Shown: one piece after another, positions 62,245-64,000 of the stretch | Layout: every line of letters begins with the position of its first letter | How positions within the stretch are numbered: the first letter of the stretch is position 1 | Origin: Marinobacter sp050379415 | GTDB lineage: Bacteria; Pseudomonadota; Gammaproteobacteria; Pseudomonadales; Oleiphilaceae | Reading direction: 5' to 3' | Assembly (NCBI RefSeq): GCF_050379415.1 | Contig: NZ_JBNRLS010000004.1 | Location: 1 to 64,000 of the forward strand | Length of the DNA stretch: 64,000 nt | Translations under genes and position numbers: made by a program | Notes under the pieces: model-generated | Databases searched by the model: none | What the model saw: only the letters and a program-made list of their open reading frames with translations | What the model was told of the DNA's origin: nothing

Positions 62245-63270
62245 TCAGCCCTCTAATTTCTTTTCCAGTTCTTTGACCCGCCGTGCAAGCACATCGAGCT
62301 GGCGGAAGCGCACGGCGTTCTTGCGCCATTGCCGGTTGGTATCCGCACTGGTGCCCGAGGAGTAGACCCCCGGTTCGCGGATGTCGCCGGTGACCAGGGT
62401 CATACCGGTGAGGTGCACCTGATCGGCGATTTCGAGATGGCCCGCCACGCCGGAGGCACCACCGAAGACACAATGACGGCCGATCCGGGTGCTGCCTGCA
62501 ATCCCGACCATGGCCGCCATGGCGCTGTGTTCACCTATATGGACGTTGTGGGCGATCTGGATGAGGTTATCGAGTTTTACGCCATCGCCGATGACGGTGT
62601 CATCCAGGGCACCGCGGTCGATGGTGGTGTTGGCGCCCACTTCCACGTCGTCTCCGAGTACGACGCTGCCGAGCTGGGCAATGCGGTGCCAGACGCCCTT
62701 TTCATTGGCAAAGCCGAAGCCATCCGAGCCGATCACCGCACCACTGAGAATATGGCAACGCTGCCCGAGCACCACGTCGTGGGCCAGGGTGGCCCTGGGT
62801 CTGATCACGGTGTCACGTCCGATCCGGCAGCGGGCACCGATGATGCTCCCGGCGCCAATGACCACATTCTCGGCAATCTCGGCCTCCGCCTCGATCACGG
62901 CGTTCGGGCCGATGCTCGCGCTATCGGCGATTCGGGCAGAAGAATCCACCACCGCGCTGGCGTGCACGCCGGCTGCCGGTACGGGCGCGGGATCAAACCA
63001 GTGACTGAGGCGAGCATAGCCCAGATAGGGGTTGTCCAATAGCAGGACATTGGTCGGAGAATCCTGGGCGGCGGCCGGCGAGAGGATCACCGCTGAGGCT
63101 CGGGTGTCCGCCAGGTATTTGCCGTAAGCCGGGTTGGCGAGAAAACTGATCTGTCCGGGGCCGGCGGCCGAGAGGGTCGCCAGCCCGGTGATCTGCACCT
63201 CGGGGTCTCCCTTCAGCTCTGCCCCCAGTGCCTTGGCGATATCACCAAGCCGGTAGGACTTTTCTGTCAT
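62245..63270 (-). CDS. lpxD: UDP-3-O-(3-hydroxyacyl)glucosamine N-acyltransferase
   Basis: A 341-residue acyltransferase with an N-terminal uridine-binding domain (about 1-100) and a long run of hexapeptide repeats (about 105-300), ending in a charged helix (RRVKELEKKLEG). The catalytic His lies in IQIAHNVHIGEHS. It performs the N-acylation step of lipid A synthesis. It is 11 bp upstream of fabZ. Confidence 0.96.
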   Translation of the reverse strand: MTEKSYRLGDIAKALGAELKGDPEVQITGLATLSAAGPGQISFLANPAYGKYLADTRASAVILSPAAAQDSPTNVLLLDNPYLGYARLSHWFDPAPVPAAGVHASAVVDSSARIADSASIGPNAVIEAEAEIAENVVIGAGSIIGARCRIGRDTVIRPRATLAHDVVLGQRCHILSGAVIGSDGFGFANEKGVWHRIAQLGSVVLGDDVEVGANTTIDRGALDDTVIGDGVKLDNLIQIAHNVHIGEHSAMAAMVGIAGSTRIGRHCVFGGASGVAGHLEIADQVHLTGMTLVTGDIREPGVYSSGTSADTNRQWRKNAVRFRQLDVLARRVKELEKKLEG

Positions 63271-63315
63271 GACATACTCCAGAGCATCATCCGGGGCCGA
63301 GGCGCCCCCTATCGG

Positions 63316-63813
63316 TTAACGGTTCAGTTTTTCCAGCAGCTGGGACGTGAGATTCATTTCCGGCTTCACATAGACCACCGCCTCGCTGGGCAGGATCAGG
63401 TCCAGATTGTTCTCTTCCAGCAACTCCTTGACCGCCGCGTCCACTTCCGGGCGGGCGTTCTCGAGAAACTGCTGCTTGCGCTGGGCCACGGTGGAGTCCA
63501 GGCGCTGCTTGAGCATGTTGAACTCCTGGACCTTCTGCTGGAACTGGCCGGTCAGCTCGTTGCGCTCGGTCTCGTTCATCATGGCGCCGTCTTTTTGCAG
63601 GCGCTCCTGCAGCTTGCGCGCTGCTTCCTGGGCTTCCCTGACCCTGGCTTCCTCGCCGGCGAAGTCCTTCTGCAGGGTTTCACTGAAGGCCTTGGCTTCG
63701 TCAGAGGAAAACAGCGCCTGGCGAAGGTCGACCACGCCAATGCGGGTCTCGGCAAAGGCAGGCAAGCTGACGGCCATCAGAGCCGCTGCAAGCAGGGTAA
63801 TCATACGGGACAT
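63316..63813 (-). CDS. OmpH/Skp family periplasmic chaperone
   Basis: A 165-residue periplasmic chaperone for outer-membrane proteins. It has a signal peptide (MITLLAAALMAVSLPAFA) followed by ETRIGVVDLRQALFSS, then a long coiled-coil tentacle region (about 45-125) and a returning strand (NLDLILPSEAVVYV). I start at the ATG at 63813, which has AGGAGAAA just upstream, rather than 63834. Lies between bamA and lpxD as in relatives; corresponds to skp/ompH. Confidence 0.92.
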   Translation of the reverse strand: MSRMITLLAAALMAVSLPAFAETRIGVVDLRQALFSSDEAKAFSETLQKDFAGEEARVREAQEAARKLQERLQKDGAMMNETERNELTGQFQQKVQEFNMLKQRLDSTVAQRKQQFLENARPEVDAAVKELLEENNLDLILPSEAVVYVKPEMNLTSQLLEKLNR

Positions 63814-63859
63814 GGTGTTTCTCCTGTGTTTCATCCTTTACTGTTGTTATCGGTGGCCA

Positions 63860-64000
63860 TCAGAAGGTCTGGCCGAGGGAGAACTGGAACACCTGGGTGT
63901 CGTCCCCCTCTTTGTCATTCAGCGGCTGGGCAAGGCTGAAGGCGAGCGGACCGACCGCCGTGATCCACTGGAAGCCGACACCGGCCGCCAACCGCACTTC
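63860..64000 (-). CDS. bamA: Outer membrane protein assembly factor BamA, C-terminal end (partial)
   Basis: Only the last 46 residues and stop codon lie in the window. They read GVGFQWITAVGPLAFSLAQP and end QVFQFSLGQTF, matching the last strands of the BamA barrel with its C-terminal aromatic. The gene continues past the right edge. BamA folds and inserts outer-membrane proteins; its place just before skp supports the call. Confidence 0.88.
   Translation of the reverse strand, partial: EVRLAAGVGFQWITAVGPLAFSLAQPLNDKEGDDTQVFQFSLGQTF

Overview
The window looks like chromosomal DNA of a marine gammaproteobacterium, very probably a Marinobacter. The strongest single pointer is the 661-residue two-domain fatty acyl-CoA reductase at 32576-34561, which I recognise as very close to the wax-ester enzyme described from Marinobacter. 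Supporting signs are the Pseudomonas-like order mtnA / MTA deaminase / ubiG / mupP / yciK, the bamA-skp-lpxD-fabZ-lpxA-lpxB-rnhB block, and two tRNA genes with encoded CCA. Almost everything is housekeeping; I see no insertion sequence, prophage, CRISPR array or large island.

Layout. 1-264: a strong, rRNA-type promoter on the minus strand firing out of the left edge. 265-2764: minus-strand purT, DUF1289, gamma-carbonic-anhydrase-like protein and CoA Nudix, divergent from a zinc-ribbon Nudix gene (2862). 3417-8048: a small YqfO/NIF3-like gene and purL, separated by a 414-bp AT-rich gap with DnaA-box-like sites. 8328-12991: mltF, recX and a long DUF349 coiled-coil protein. 13142-16530: a thiolase plus hydratase/dehydrogenase beta-oxidation pair. 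16750-26770: prc, an HTH protein, the methionine-salvage genes mtnA and MTA/SAH deaminase, ubiG, mupP, yciK, a thioredoxin-fold protein, yaaA, DUF2788 and rdgC. 26808-30698: a Pat-type protein acetyltransferase divergent from a histone-deacetylase-family enzyme. 30786-34561: pyrC, rnt and the fatty acyl-CoA reductase. 34944-39608: a small unknown gene, an M16 protease, two glycosyltransferases and tRNA-Arg(CCU). 39703-41571: a His-rich secreted protein, a HupE/UreJ membrane protein and a membrane-anchored protein, probably a metal-related cassette. 41613-46722: small-molecule and signalling genes (YdhR-like, Tll0287-like heme protein, carboxylesterase, GGDEF, MBL hydrolase, YciO/Sua5, BolA). 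46845-53007: topB, then a response regulator / FecR / histidine kinase signalling operon. 53043-58574: small lipoproteins, NYN-LOTUS protein, SDR, flavin oxidoreductase and a predicted outer-membrane barrel. 58840-59051: initiator tRNA-fMet with a 40-bp partial duplicate beside it. 59126-64000: envelope and lipid A biosynthesis operon running leftwards, cut by the right edge inside bamA.

Genes that plausibly work together: the lpx/fabZ/bamA/skp set builds the outer membrane; the thiolase and hydratase/dehydrogenase degrade fatty acyl-CoA while the acyl-CoA reductase diverts it to fatty alcohol; mtnA and the MTA/SAH deaminase recycle methylthioadenosine; Pat and the HDAC-like protein could write and erase lysine acetylation. 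The observations most worth a second look are the broken tRNA-fMet copies, the DnaA-box cluster, the acetylation pair, the His-rich/HupE cassette, the shortened CHASE2-like kinase, and the paired repeats with an orphan terminator upstream of the acyl-CoA reductase. All functional calls are from reading motifs and remembered family knowledge; no database search was run.
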